Shown: positions 1 to 10,165, numbered from the stretch's first letter. The stretch is 64,000 nucleotides of DNA from Chionoecetes opilio (GCA_016584305.1 JACEEZ010003542.1:25001-89000); one strand, 5' to 3'. A program made the numbers and translations. Notes: generated from the sequence alone by a model not told the origin.

Positions 1-8
1 CATTACAA

Positions 9-675
9 CCTTATCATACTCGGCACGATAGGGGTTCTGGCCCTTGCTGAGTTTTATTCATGGTGCCGAGTTATGCATTGTCCTCCTCTGATATGGGTAA
101 AAAAAATAAAAACAAAATAATAATAAAATAAAAATACAGTCCTGTAAAGCATAAAAACTACATTACAATGATGGGTATCAGCAGGCATGTATCCAAGGAG
201 AGGGGAGCCTTGTTTGTAACATGTATAAGTGTTAGGGGGGACCTCAGTCGCATTTTTACCACTGGTGTCCTTTACACTTTATAATCGCACTCTGTACGTA
301 TTGTATACAGACTGTACCTTACAACTTATTTTACTTCACTTGGCACTTGGTTACTGCACACTAATGCTCTGTCCCATTAACTCTACTTCGACTGTGAGTG
401 CTGGGAGGACACAGGGGGCGTCATGAGCCATCTAATCACAGGCGGTCAACTATAATAATCCCTGCTGCTGCCACCACGGGCGATGGCCAACATCACACAG
501 CCCTAAGTGAGCCTCCAGGGCCTACCATCCACCCTGGACTCACTGCCTACACACGCTATAGGCATAGGTGTAAAAAAACAAAACAAAAAAAAAAAAAAAA
601 AAAAAAAAAAAACTTGTCTTTGCCATGCAGAGTTTATATCAAATTCCGAGTTATCCAGTGCCGAGTTTAATAAGG
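9..675. mobile_element. TIR element H (nonautonomous DNA transposon) with nested SINE
   Basis: The 18 bases at 9-26 (CCTTATCATACTCGGCAC) and the reverse complement of 658-675 (CCTTATTAAACTCGGCAC) match at 16 of 18 positions and form terminal inverted repeats. The interior has no recognisable transposase. A SINE with an A-rich tail lies inside at about 355-612. The superfamily is not clear, and I cannot define a target duplication. Confidence 0.55.
355..612 (+). mobile_element. tRNA-derived SINE body, 5' truncated, with A-rich tail
   Basis: The body matches the SINE at 3,362-3,708 (minus strand), 8,757-8,985 (minus) and 51,610-51,885 (plus). Shared blocks include CCCATTAACTCTACTTCG, GGGGGCGTCATGAGCC, GAGCCTCCAGGGCCTACCAT and a 3' end near CTATAGGCATAGGTG. 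An A-rich tail of about 35 bases follows. The tRNA-like head is missing here. It sits inside element H. Confidence 0.75.
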
Positions 676-787
676 CTTTTTACTGTATTAGAGACTTGGT
701 TGTGATTTTACCATCTAATTTCCCTGAATTCCCCGGAGTGCGACGTCAACTGTTGGGTTAAATACTAGCTGGCGACTTTAACGTATA

Positions 788-1224
788 CAGGTTGAGTTCC
801 CACCTCGGCCCCAAGACTCGGTTTTTTTTAAACACCAAAACTTCGGCTATGGTTCCGGATTTTCCAAACACGGCAGAACACCCAAACCGCTAGGTGCCAC
901 CACACTAGGCCGCTTGGTTTCTCCCGCCGATTGTTTGTTGTTATTGTTCAGTGGTGTTGTGACTGTAGAGTTGTGTACACTGTTATTTTGTGTACTTCTA
1001 CAGGTCTGTTATTGGTATTATGGCTCCCAAACGTCCAGGGAAAACCTACTGGTGGAAGTGAAAAGAAAAGGAAGAACAATGTCTTAACTATTTCTGAGAA
1101 AATTGACCTTTTGAAGAATTTGGATGGCTTTTTATCCCTTAATATATCTACGTTCTAAAAGTCGGAAAATTCCATTACTCGCTCGGCGCTGGTCCGAGGT
1201 TGCGAGTTTGGGAACTTCAACCTG
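788..1224 (+). mobile_element. Tigger/pogo-type element G, internally deleted
   Basis: Ends start CAGGTTGAGTTCCC on the left, and the right end reads as the same motif in reverse complement with one inserted base. TA dinucleotides flank both sides (786-787 and 1225-1226), as expected for TA-target Tc1/mariner-pogo elements. The element keeps the first part of a Tigger-like transposase and then runs straight into the 3' end. A second, poorly called copy lies at about 52,424-52,868. Confidence 0.75.
1020..1158 (+). pseudogene. N-terminal remnant of Tigger/CENP-B-like transposase in element G
   Basis: From the ATG at 1,020 the frame reads MAPKRP and, after a one-base shift, continues TGGSEKKRKNNVLTISEKID then LLKNLD. 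This resembles the CENP-B-type N-terminal helix-turn-helix region of Tigger transposases, which bind the element ends. The reading is lost shortly after LLKNLD, where the deletion joins the start of the gene to the 3' terminal sequence. No catalytic domain is present, so it cannot encode an active transposase. Confidence 0.65.
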
Positions 1225-1312
1225 TAGTAGGTATAGTGAGGTCGCCACTCGGTTTTATTTTTGTAATCTGTTCATTTATAGCCCTAATATGACACAGATG
1301 AAGACACAAAAT

Positions 1313-1375
1313 GACACAGACTTTCCAGATAGACCCTTCTAACTTTCCTGAAATCATTTATGTACAAATGTAAGA
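1313..1375 (+). repeat. Short repeat shared with 5,012-5,065
   Basis: The block CAGATAGACCCTTCTAACTTTCCTGAAATCA-like sequence here closely matches the block just before the minisatellite at 5,070. It is a fragment of a dispersed repeat of unknown class. The surrounding 1,227-1,475 holds no gene I can support. Confidence 0.4.
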
Positions 1376-1475
1376 ATAACGACCCACACGTCTGTAAATA
1401 ATAAAAAAACGTAAAACTGTCGACTTCACTGTATCTACGGTAGGTAAATACAACTAGGTAAATACATATCTTTGA

Positions 1476-1575
1476 AATAATTATATTAATAATAAAATAA
1501 TAATAATAATTTGGATGATAATAATAATTACAATAATGAAATGATGATGCCATTATTAACCATAATAATAGTAGA

Positions 1576-1635
<60 letters not shown>

Positions 1636-1640
1636 TAATG
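1476..1640. repeat. (TAA)n/(AAT)n microsatellite
   Basis: Imperfect then nearly pure AAT repeats; the purest run is about 1,580-1,630. Confidence 0.95.
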
Positions 1641-1930
1641 AAATTTAATTAGGATAGATTTTTATAGTGACGCCTGTGTGATATGTAATGATCCGTTTTC
1701 TGTGATGGTCTGCCCTCAGGGGTAGAGGGAGGGAGGGAGGTTTTCACAGAGCGGCATTGTCACTGAGCTGCAATCGGCCAATGATAACACGCGCCTCAGA
1801 TTCTGAGGCTCTGAGCCAATGAGCATTACGCTACCATACGTGTCTCAGCAGTCGAAGTAGTCACTAGTCAGTTCTTGGTCTTGGTACTAGTCAGGAGTCT
1901 GTTTCGAGAAAAAAAGAGAGAAAAAAACAT

Positions 1931-2087
1931 ATACCGAAATCCAATTCCGACCAAATAATATACCGATACCGGTATAACCGATGCAATACTAATACCGATA
2001 CCGGTATTACCGAAAAATATAAATACCGTAATACTGGTGCTAAAATACCGGTATTTTGGTATACCGGATACCGGTGCACATCCCTAG
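1931..2087 (-). mobile_element. Probable hAT-type transposon terminus
   Basis: Read on the minus strand it begins CTAGGGATGTGCACCGG and continues with many repeats of the ACCGGTATT type. A terminus of the CAGGGATGTGCAC type followed by TACCGGTAT subterminal motifs is typical of animal hAT elements. Only one end is visible. Confidence 0.5.
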
Positions 2088-2290
2088 AACAGAGCAGTAG
2101 AAAGAAACGGACCACCGCCTACCAAAAAGATCGGTAGATTTTACTACCACCTACCGAGAAAATTGGTAGATTTTACCACCGCGCTACCGGTAGAATTTTT
2201 TTTTTTTTTTTTTTTTTTCTAGAAATTTCCTTTCAAAATCATGGTGCATCTTCCAAGCCCAGAAGATGCAGTGTCTTAAAATCGGTAATC
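2088..2290. repeat. Short direct repeats, poly-T and a fragment of a D-type element end
   Basis: The motif GGTAGATTTTACCACC recurs at about 2,131-2,185. A poly-T tract follows at about 2,195-2,218. At 2,245-2,286 the sequence GGTGCATCTTCCAAG resembles the subterminal sequence of element D at 62,339-63,207. Confidence 0.5.
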
Positions 2291-3361
2291 ATCATAGTCA
2301 GGTAACTCTGCTCGCCTGATCACCAATGATTACATATTTCTTGCTACCACCATTTCAATTGCTTTGCTTTGGATAGATGCAAAAGAATTATGTAAGAAAT
2401 ATGGCGAGTCACTCGGGGGATTTTTTTTTCTTTTTTTTTCCGGGCCTTTAGCGGGGGAGGACCACGGGCTAGCTTGAGCCCGTCAGAGAGATGTTTTGAA
2501 AAAAGAGAAAAGAGAGGAGAGTGTTCGTGCTGCTGGTGTGCGGCACGAGGATCGGGGGGATGTAACAAGATCCGAATACGACAGCCGGCACACAACAAAG
2601 CTGCAACCACACCTGATCTTCGATACCAGTGTCCGACACTCATGGCAGACTGAGCTAAATATTTCTTCACCATAACCACCGTACCACCGCGATGAGGCGA
2701 CACTTTGTTATTATTCTTGTAACAAATATATCCTGGGAGGCACAATCGCAAGGAGTCTTCACTTCAGTCATCTGCAGCAAAGAACCACTCTTCCTCTCCT
2801 CCGGGATCGGCGAGTGTAGCCATGCCCCTCGCCTCCAGTCTTTTTGTCCGCAGCCTAGCGTCGCCGCGCTGTCGCACTAGGCTAAATACCAATCAACGCA
2901 CTCCACCTCTGCGACATCAAAGTTTCTGTTTTATTTTGTATTATTTTTGTCCTGCATTGCCCTTCCACCGCCAGGCTTGCGCCTCTACCATCACGCAACT
3001 TACCCAAGAGAAGTCAAAACGGCAGCCTCCGTCCTGAGTGCTGTTCCCCTAAATATCCTTGCTAAAATTGTTGCCTCATCCCCTCCATCCCGTTAACTAC
3101 TGTGACATCTAACTGCTTAACACTGACGGGCTCTTAGAAAGCCCGTGCCTTCCTACAATGGAAGTGCATTAATTTAAAAGAAAAAAAAAAACACTTATCA
3201 ATTTCATCAGGAAGTCAGGCACACATCGCTTTTCTAATATGTTCTCACACCATTTATGTTCCATGAAATCAACTGAATAGAATGCACATGTTGTGGTCGA
3301 TCTTAAACCAACAAACACCATTTATCTATCACCCACGACCCTTTTACAGCTTTTTATTTAA
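2291..3361. other. Stretch with no gene supported
   Basis: Contains a poly-T/C tract (2,421-2,441) and a poly-A tract (3,180-3,192). The open frames here are short and show no family I recognise. On the minus strand about 2,560-2,700 is faintly tRNA-SINE-like but lacks clear A and B boxes. Confidence 0.4.
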
Positions 3362-3708
3362 CATCTATGCCTATAGCACCTGTAAGCAGTGACCTCCAGG
3401 GTGGGATGGTAGGCCCTGGAGGCTCAATTGAGGGCTGTGATGGTTGACCCTCGTGCCGTGATGGCACAGGCAGGATTTTGATAGTGACGCCTGTGATTAG
3501 AGGCTCATGCCGCCCCCTTGTGTCGTCCGATGCACTTCGCAATCGAAGTAGAGTTAATGGGCAGAGCATGTGGGTGTTCTTAGGCCACTCGACGGTTGCA
3601 GAAATATTTTAAGTAGATTTATGGGTCTCACTCGGGATCGAAATCGGGTCTTCGAGTTTGAATTCGAACGCCATCCGGTGACGCTAACCACTCTGCTACC
3701 CGCCTCCC
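3362..3708 (-). mobile_element. Full-length tRNA-derived SINE
   Basis: On the minus strand the head (3,708 downward) reads GGCGGGTAGCAGAGTGGTTA, a tRNA A-box-like start, followed about 50 bases later by a B-box-like GATTTCGATCC (3,632-3,645 region). The body then shares blocks with the truncated copies at 355, 8,757 and 51,610. This is the only copy in the window with its tRNA-like RNA polymerase III promoter. It interrupts the 3' side of a LINE ORF1 remnant. Confidence 0.8.
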
Positions 3709-3749
3709 CAAAGGTAGAACAAAGTGAACACATGTGAGCTGGCACCAGC

Positions 3750-4260
3750 TCACGTTGTTCAGGTGAATATTGCAACCCACATTCTCCGGATGTTCCTTTT
3801 CGGTCTTTTCGGCGTCCCTAAGTCGCCTCCACTCTGCTCTAATACTTGGGTGTAAGCCCTTCTTGATATATATCTTGTTATATGCGTCACCTGATGTCTT
3901 GAGCGTTATGGCATTGTCCAGCACAGCATCTCTCTCATATCTGCTTGCCACGGTGATGAGTATTGGTCGCCTCCATGGTCTACCATCGGTGCTGCTGGTG
4001 TTGTTACCAAGTCGGCGAGCCCCACGCACTTCAGTATTGACGCTCACCTTCTTCCATATCTTTGTAATCATCTCAGTGTCCGATGTTGCACCTTCCAAGC
4101 TCTCATACTCATCCGGAAAACCTGTGATGACCAGTTGCATTCTCGCTCCTTTCTGTCGATGTTTTCGAGAAACCGTTGTTGTGTTGAGAGAGATCTCTGA
4201 GAGAGGTCTCTGAGAGAGAGAGAGAGAGAGATTCTATAATAAAGGAATAAGAATTGCAAG
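3750..4260 (-). pseudogene. LINE ORF1 (L1 ORF1p-like RNA-binding protein) remnant
   Basis: On the minus strand the open frame from 4,140 begins MQLVITGFPDEYE and continues with ARRLGNN, RPILITVASRYERDAVL, KIYIKKGLHPSIRAEWRRLR and a short lysine/glutamate-rich end. This order (a strand-rich VITG start, an RLG motif, an R-P-I-L-I strand, then a basic C-terminal domain) fits the RRM plus C-terminal domain of LINE ORF1 proteins, which bind the element RNA. A one-base loss just before MQLVITG separates it from an upstream frame ending IDRKERE. A SINE has replaced its downstream continuation. It is a broken fragment; no adjoining ORF2 is seen. Confidence 0.6.
4189..4231. repeat. GA-rich simple repeat
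   Basis: GAGATCTCTGAGAGAGG units followed by a GA run. Confidence 0.85.
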
Positions 4261-4891
4261 GAGGCCAACTCAGTTCCAAGGGTTAGGAGTGGTTAGAACA
4301 GATGTTGTTACCTTCTCTTACCTCGAGGGGCTCCTACTTCAAGCCAAGGAATACCTACATGCAGAAAAGTGTGGTGCTTTTTGAAAATGAAAACAAGGCC
4401 AGTGAAAGATGTCAATAGGCACAAATGCAAAAAGATAAGCATGGTTAGATGGATGATTGGTACATATTTTTAATGGAAGGAATGGTGTGCATCTGAATTG
4501 AGAATGATGAACTAACTGAAGGGTATGTTTAAGCCTTGAATTAATTTGTATTGAATACATTATTATTGAAGTGAAAAGTCACACTGGAATAAAGTACACA
4601 ATGGCCAGGAAATCCGTTAATATTAGGGTTGTTTAGGATATATTTCATTCCTGACAACAAGAATATCAAATTTTGGGTATTTGGTAAATATCAATTTGAA
4701 AATTTATGATACAGTCTACTAAGATAATTATAGCCTATTAATTTAGGGTTATGACATCCACTCAATGCGCCTGCTCTATACAGTCATTTACTGGATGAAT
4801 ACACGTTTACTGTCAAGAAACATCCCAGTTCGCTTTCCAAAGTCAAAGTCAAAGTAAAAAACATTTATTTGCCTTTCTTAACTTATATATG
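4232..4891. other. AT-rich stretch with no gene or repeat recognised
   Basis: Short open frames only; no motif or duplicated sequence found within the window. Confidence 0.4.
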
Positions 4892-5575
4892 TAGTACTAG
4901 CCGCAAAGCTGCCCCCGGGCGGACTTTTTGGCTAGCTCCTGTGAAGGGCTATTGGTGGGCCTTTGGCCCACCACCTGTGTTTGGTGGGCCGAATGCCCAC
5001 CAAACACGGACTCTCCAGATAGCCCCTTCTAACTTTCCTGAAATCATGGATGTAGAAATGTATATATTCCCCCCACCCATTCACTCACCCATTACCCATC
5101 ACCCCCCACCCATTCACTCACCCATTACCCATCACCACACACCCATTCACTCCCCCATTGCCCATCACCCCCACCTATTCCATCACCCATAAACCCCCAA
5201 CCCATCACCCCCAACCCATCACCCCCCACCATTCACTCACCCACACCCCACACCCATTACCCATCACCCCACCCATTAAACTCACCCATTACCCATCACC
5301 CTACATCAAAGTTTCCTCAATTCTCGCAACCCACTTTTTTTTCACAATTCTCGCTAATAGGCTGCTAAAAAAAAAAAAAAAAAAAACGTGACCGGATCAT
5401 CTCATAAGTGGGCTTAAAACCTTCCCCTGGACGACCTGGTTCCAAAAATGTGCCATATGATGGGATTGGGCCACGGGGGGCGGAACCTATACCACACACA
5501 CACACAACACACAGACAGACAGAAAGACAGACAGACAGACACACTTTCGCTTATATTATTATAGATAGTGATAAA
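4892..5575. repeat. Unclassified dispersed repeat with internal minisatellite
   Basis: The left part (4,892-5,068) contains GCAAAGCTGCCCCCGGGCGG and a local inverted repeat around GGTGGGCCTTTGGCCCACC. The centre (5,070-5,306) is a minisatellite built on CCCATTCACTCACCCATTAC with units of roughly 24-28 bp. A poly-A tract lies at 5,368-5,386. The right part ends in (CA)n and (CAGA)n followed by TTATATTATTATAG. The ordering resembles arthropod interspersed elements ending in CA/CAGA repeats, but I cannot name the class. Confidence 0.5.
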
Positions 5576-5616
5576 TTAATAAAACAAAAATTAATAAACA
5601 CACAGCAATCGTTATA

Positions 5617-5739
5617 CACTACCCTCCCGAGTGTCACGCTATGCGATTTTCGCGATCCGCGAGTTTCGTGCTGAGTCCTAAATTCTTACCATCCGACTTT
5701 CGCGCCTTATCTCCCCGAGTTTCGCGCTGCTTCGTACAC
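5617..5739 (+). mobile_element. Short element K (TIR-type fragment), copy 1
   Basis: CCGAGTTTCGCGCT-type motifs recur on both strands. The reverse complement matches 54,581-54,705, and in both places the element abuts the 3' end of the same LINE family across an A/T-rich tract. Confidence 0.5.
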
Positions 5740-5756
5740 TTTTTTTATTTTTTATT

Positions 5757-6376
5757 ACTACCTAGTTGTATTACCTAGTTGTAACATACAGGAAAAGAGC
5801 TATGCTCATACTGTTCCGTCTCCAAATCTACTATTATCCAGTTTGCCTTTGAAGTCCTGAATACTTCTTGCATTAATCACTTTTGCATCAAGGTTGTTCC
5901 AGGCTTCTATGCTTCTATACGGGAAGCTGTATTTTTTTATATCTCTCTTGCATGTTGTCCTTTTCAATTTCTTCTCATGACCTCTTGTACTTCTGTCGTC
6001 CACACAAACAGATCTTCTCTATCAATTTTTTCCAGACCCATTGAGGCTCTATAGCTGAGTCTATACACTGCTATAAAATCTCCCCTTTCTTTTCTTTTTT
6101 CAAGTGTTGGGAGTTTTTTGTCTTGAAAGTCTTTCTTCATATGGTAAATCTCTCAGGCTTGGAGCCATTTTTGTGGCTGCTCTTTGTATTCTCTCAATCT
6201 TCCTTATATCCTTCTTTTTATGTGGTGACCAAATCACTGCCGCATATTCCAACCTTGGTCGAATCAAAGATGTTATCAATTTCTTGATCATCTCTTCATC
6301 CAGATATTTGAATGCCATTCTTATATTCCTCAGCAACTGATATGTATCTCCTGTGATCTTGTTTTATATGCTTCTC
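5757..6376 (-). pseudogene. CR1/jockey-like LINE, 3' end fragment
   Basis: On the minus strand the translation carries the reverse transcriptase thumb and C-terminal region: LRNIRMAFKYLDEE, IRPRLEYAAVIWSPHKKKD, IRKIERIQRAATK and then WDDRSTRGHEKKLK and YRSIEAWNNLDAKV. It ends in short tandem repeats of ACAACTAGGTAAAT, which mark the 3' terminus of this family. The copy is 5' truncated at a (GT)n tract at 6,378. It lacks the catalytic FADD box, so it is a dead fragment. Confidence 0.85.
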
Positions 6377-6377
6377 T

Positions 6378-6418
6378 TGTGTGTGTGTGTGTGTGGGGTG
6401 TGTGTGTGGTGTGTGTAT
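6378..6418. repeat. (GT)n microsatellite between two LINE fragments
   Basis: Imperfect GT repeat. Confidence 0.9.
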
Positions 6419-6419
6419 T

Positions 6420-8735
6420 TTTACCTAGTTGCATTTACCTAGTTGTAACTTACAGGAAAAGAGCTATGCTCGTACTGTCCCGTCTCCAAATCTACTATTA
6501 TCCAGCTTGCCTTTGAAGTCCTGAATACTTCTTGCATTAATCACTTTTGCATCAAGGTTGTTCCAGGCTTCTATGCTTCTATACGGGAAGCTGTATTTTT
6601 TTTTTGTCCCTCTTGCATGTTGTCCTTTTCAATTTCTTCTCATGACCTCTTGCACTTCTATCGTCCCACACAAACAGATCTTCTCTATCAATTTTTTCCA
6701 GACCCATTGATGCTCTATACACTGCTATAAAATCTCCCCTTTCTCTTCTTTCTCAAGAGTTGTGATTTTTAGTCTTGAAAGTCTTTCCTCATATGTTAAG
6801 TCTCTCAGGCTTGGAGCCATTTTTGTGGCTGCTCTTTGTATTCTCTCAATCTTCCTTATATCCTTCTTTTTATGTGGTGACCAAATCACTGCCGCATATT
6901 CCAACCTTGGTCAAATCAAAGATGTTATCAATTTCTTAATCATCTCTTCATCCAGATATTTGAATCAATCAATCAATCATTGGGGGCATACGCCGGGGGG
7001 CGCGTCGCCTCGCCCACCCTACGACGCCACTCCCGGAGTCACCACACGCGAGTTCCCATGCAGGCTCCTTTCCCATACCAACAGCTCTCGACAAGAAACA
7101 TCAACTTGCCCCAGCCATGAGCCTTGTGGGTGCCCCCTTGGCCTCCTCCACGCCGGATTGTCTCTTACAGATACAACCCGATGGGAAGGATTGGTTTCAG
7201 GGTAGCGTGCCACATGCCCATATAGCCGAAGTTGGCGCTGACGGACTATGCAGGTAATAGGCCTCGATTCAGTCTCACGGTGCAATCGCTGATTTGACAC
7301 GTAATCATCCCAGCGATACCCCATGATTCTGCGAAGACACTTATTACCAAAGGCATTGATTCGTCTCTTCAAGTCACTATTTAGTGTCCATGTCTCACAA
7401 CCATAGAGTAAGACAGGGATCACAAGCGACTTGAAGATCCGGATCTTTGTCCTTCTGCACAGGTACCGACAAACGCCAAATACTTCCGCTGAGCGAGTCC
7501 AAAACACCGGGGGCTATGCCAATCCCCCATAAGACTTCTTGACGTGACCCGCCGTCATTATGGACTGCGCTACCAAGGTATGTAAAACTTTCCAAGATCT
7601 CAATGTCCTCGCCACACGCATGAACAGACTGTACTGCTTCATCTAGTAAGTCTCCAAACACCTGGACCTTGGTCTTGAGCCAGGAGACCCTCAAGTCCCA
7701 AAGGCTTTGCCTCCTCGTGCAGCGCCTCGAGAGCCATCACCAGGACCTCCAGCGACTCAGCAAAGATTACTGCATCATCGGCAAAAACAAGATCAGTGAT
7801 CTTGGTGTTGCCGACAGATGCTCCACAATCACTTTGATCTACAACCTTGTCCAACCCAGTCCATACAAGCGTTGAAAAGTGATGGGGCAAGGACGCACCC
7901 TTGCCACACTCCTGTATTCACAGGAAAGAAGCTGGATACAACCTGCCCCACACTTCACAGCACTCTCAGTCCTAGAATACAGACCAGTTATCAAACCAAT
8001 AGTCCTTGCAGGAATCCCTCGAATTTGCAGAAGCGATATTTGAATGCCATTCTTATATTCCTCAGCAACTGATATGTATCTCCTGTGATCTTGTTTATAT
8101 GCTTCTCAGGTGACAAATTATCCGTATTCCACACTCCCAGATCTTTTTCGACCTTTGTTTTGATTATCCATTCATTTCCCATCGAATACTTTCCTCTCTG
8201 TATCTTTTTGCTACTGCCCATTTCCATCACTTTAACACTTTTTAGCATTAAACTCCATTTCCCATATTTTGACTCCATCTGAAAATCTTATCTAGATCCT
8301 TTTGTAAATCCTCACAGTCCTCTTTACTTGCTACTTTTCTTAGTAATTTAGCATCATCAGCGAATAAACTCATATAACTGTTCACTCCCTCTGTCATATC
8401 ATTTACATAGACCAAGAACATCACTGGGGCCAATACTGATCCTTTAGGAACTCCATTTATCACACCTGCACCATTCTGACTTCTGGTCTTTTTTTACTGT
8501 TTCTCATATCTCTGTTGCTCAGAAAGTCTTCCATCCACTTCAGCAAACCACCCTTCAATCCTCCTCATGTTCTAGCTTCCAGAGCAGTCTCTTATGAGGT
8601 ACCTTGTCAAAAGCCTTCTTTAGGTCAAAGTAAATGCAATCGACCCACCCCTCTCTTCCTGTGTCACATTGATCACTCGAGTAAAACCTTAATAAATTCG
8701 TTGTACATGACATTCCTCCTCTAATCCAAACAAAG
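6420..8735 (-). pseudogene. CR1/jockey-like LINE, 5' truncated, split by a younger LINE
   Basis: This is a longer copy of the family at 5,757. The minus-strand reading includes the palm region GVPKGSVLAPVMFLVYVND and the catalytic box SLFADDAKLLRKV (8,248-8,463), then NLSPEKHINKI and the same C-terminal segments in 6,420-6,965. It is interrupted between 6,966 and 8,034 by another LINE. The 5' side stops at a (GT)n tract near 8,736. Frameshifts and lost codons are frequent. Confidence 0.85.
6966..8034 (-). mobile_element. RTE-like LINE insertion with ATTG tail, 5' truncated
   Basis: On the minus strand the reverse transcriptase reads GNTKITDLVFADDAVIFAES (catalytic FADD), then RRTKIRIFKSLVIPVLLYGC, ETWTLNSDLKRR, CLRRIMGYRWDD and LRLYGHVARYPETNPSHRVV. 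The 3' end is a short (ATTG)n run (CAATCAATCAATCATT at 6,966 on the plus strand). The 11-bp sequence GATATTTGAAT is present on both sides (6,955-6,965 and 8,035-8,045), a target-site duplication. The uninterrupted sequence exists in the sister copy at about 6,303. One frameshift separates the palm from the thumb. Confidence 0.85.
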
Positions 8736-8756
8736 TGTGTGTGTGTGGGGTGTGCC

Positions 8757-8985
8757 TACAGCACCGTTAGGCAGTGACCTCCAGGGGTGGGATGGTATGC
8801 CCTGGAGGGTCACTCGAGGACTGTTTATGGTTGGCCCTCACCCATGTGGCGCAGGCAGAATTTTTATAGTGACGCTTGTGATTAGAGGTTCATGTCGCCC
8901 CTCTGTATCCTCCGATGCACTCGCAATCGTAGGTAGAGTTAATGGGCAGCATGTGGGTGTTCTTAGGCCACTCGACGGTGCAGAG
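8757..8985 (-). mobile_element. tRNA-derived SINE body, head missing
   Basis: Matches the minus-strand SINE at 3,362-3,708 from its 3' end to about the block GGCCACTCGACGGTG, where it joins LINE tail sequence instead of the tRNA-like head. The same junction recurs at about 51,605. Confidence 0.75.
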
Positions 8986-8989
8986 AAAG

Positions 8990-9365
8990 ATTTTATCCCT
9001 TACGGTAATATCAAGATCAAGATCAAGTATTGCTATAAAAATAGTCGTATGTACCGTAAGTACAGATGGAAGATGGTGGTAGCAAGATGTGTGTGATGTG
9101 TGAGACAGGAATGGATGAAACTGTGGAGTACTTGATGCTGGAAATGTGAACGGTATGAGTATGCTAGAACAAAGATGTTGGAGGTAGTCGTAGGAGAGGT
9201 CGGAGTGGAAGAATGGCGAGAGAGTGAGAAACAGGAGTGTGGATAGGCAGATGGAGTACCTGCTGGGGTTGTGTGCTGAGTGGAGGAGTGACAGTCGTGT
9301 GGCTGAAAGTGTAAAAGAATTCGGAGAATTCTTGGAGAGCACGCATGAGAGAGAATGAGAGGCAT
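8990..9365 (+). pseudogene. LINE C-terminal tail with zinc-knuckle-like motif
   Basis: The plus strand reads CVMCETGMDETVEYLMLEC, then ERYEYARTKML, GVEEWRERVRNRSVD and EFGEFLESTHERE before a stop. The C-x2-C...C arrangement followed by a Y..AR segment is a common C-terminal feature of non-LTR reverse transcriptases. The related copy at 51,240-51,605 lies on the opposite strand. No catalytic part is present. Confidence 0.6.
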
Positions 9366-9421
9366 GCATCACATTCATACGGGGTCCCCCATTACTGAGG
9401 GGCCCCGTATGAATGTGATGC
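9366..9421. repeat. Strong hairpin at the LINE tail end
   Basis: Arms of about 24 bases begin GCATCACATTCATACGGGG and pair with the end GTATGAATGTGATGC, with an 8-base loop around ATTACTGA and one unpaired T. A degraded version lies at about 51,275-51,320. Confidence 0.85.
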
Positions 9422-9574
9422 AGAGAGAGGAATGAGGGGAAAATGAAACACCTAGTTTTGCTTCCCCCTTTTGCTTCTCTCCCAACAAAATACTACGTGT
9501 GTGGGAGAATGCCGGACCAATGGCTTCACCGACAGCATTCGCTGGGTGACTCCTAACTCAAGCTTAAGCTCGTA

Positions 9575-9618
9575 GGTCCTTCTCTCTCTCCTCTCTCTCT
9601 CCTCCTCCTCTCCTCTCT

Positions 9619-9676
<58 letters not shown>

Positions 9677-9682
9677 CCCCCC

Positions 9683-9736
<54 letters not shown>

Positions 9737-9847
9737 ATCTCCCCTTCCTCTCTCTCTCTCTCTCTCTCTCCTCTCTCCCCTCTCTCTCTCTCTTCTCTCT
9801 CTCTTTTCTTTTCTTTTCTTTTCTTTTCTTTTCTTTTCTTTTCTTTT
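9575..9847. repeat. (CT)n microsatellite followed by (CTTTT)n
   Basis: CT repeats with small interruptions up to about 9,802, then pure CTTTT units to 9,847. Confidence 0.95.
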
Positions 9848-9910
9848 TTGCCGCCAGTTTCATGTATGAGTTTGTCCCAATTTCATCCTCTACTTAAGCT
9901 TACCTGTGGG

Positions 9911-10165
9911 CATTATTGTACATAACTAATACCATGCAACATTTTTCTAGCATCTTCAGCACCAAAAATGTATCATTCACCGCTACTACCTGTGGTGCAT
10001 TATTGTATAAAAATAATACCATACAACATTTTTTTTTAGCATCTTCAGCACCAAAAATGTATCATTCACTGCTGCTACTTGTGGTGCATTATTGTATATA
10101 ACTAATACCATGCAACTTTTCTCTAGCATCTTCAGCACCAAAAATGTATGATTCACCGCTACCAC
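9911..10165. repeat. Minisatellite, 87-89 bp unit, about 2.9 copies
   Basis: CATTATTGTA starts at 9,911, 9,998 and 10,087. Each unit contains CATCTTCAGCACCAAAAATG. Open frames here are products of the repeat. Confidence 0.9.

Noticed and set aside
398..761. Open frames with long lysine runs
   Set aside because: The lysines are translation of the SINE poly-A tail.
3632..3708. Possible tRNA gene on the minus strand
   Set aside because: Same reason: tRNA-like head of the other SINE family.
5070..5306. CCCATTCACTCACCCATTAC array considered as telomere-like or CRISPR-like repeats
   Set aside because: Units vary in length and lack spacers, and no arthropod telomere motif (TTAGG) is present. It is a minisatellite within an interspersed repeat.
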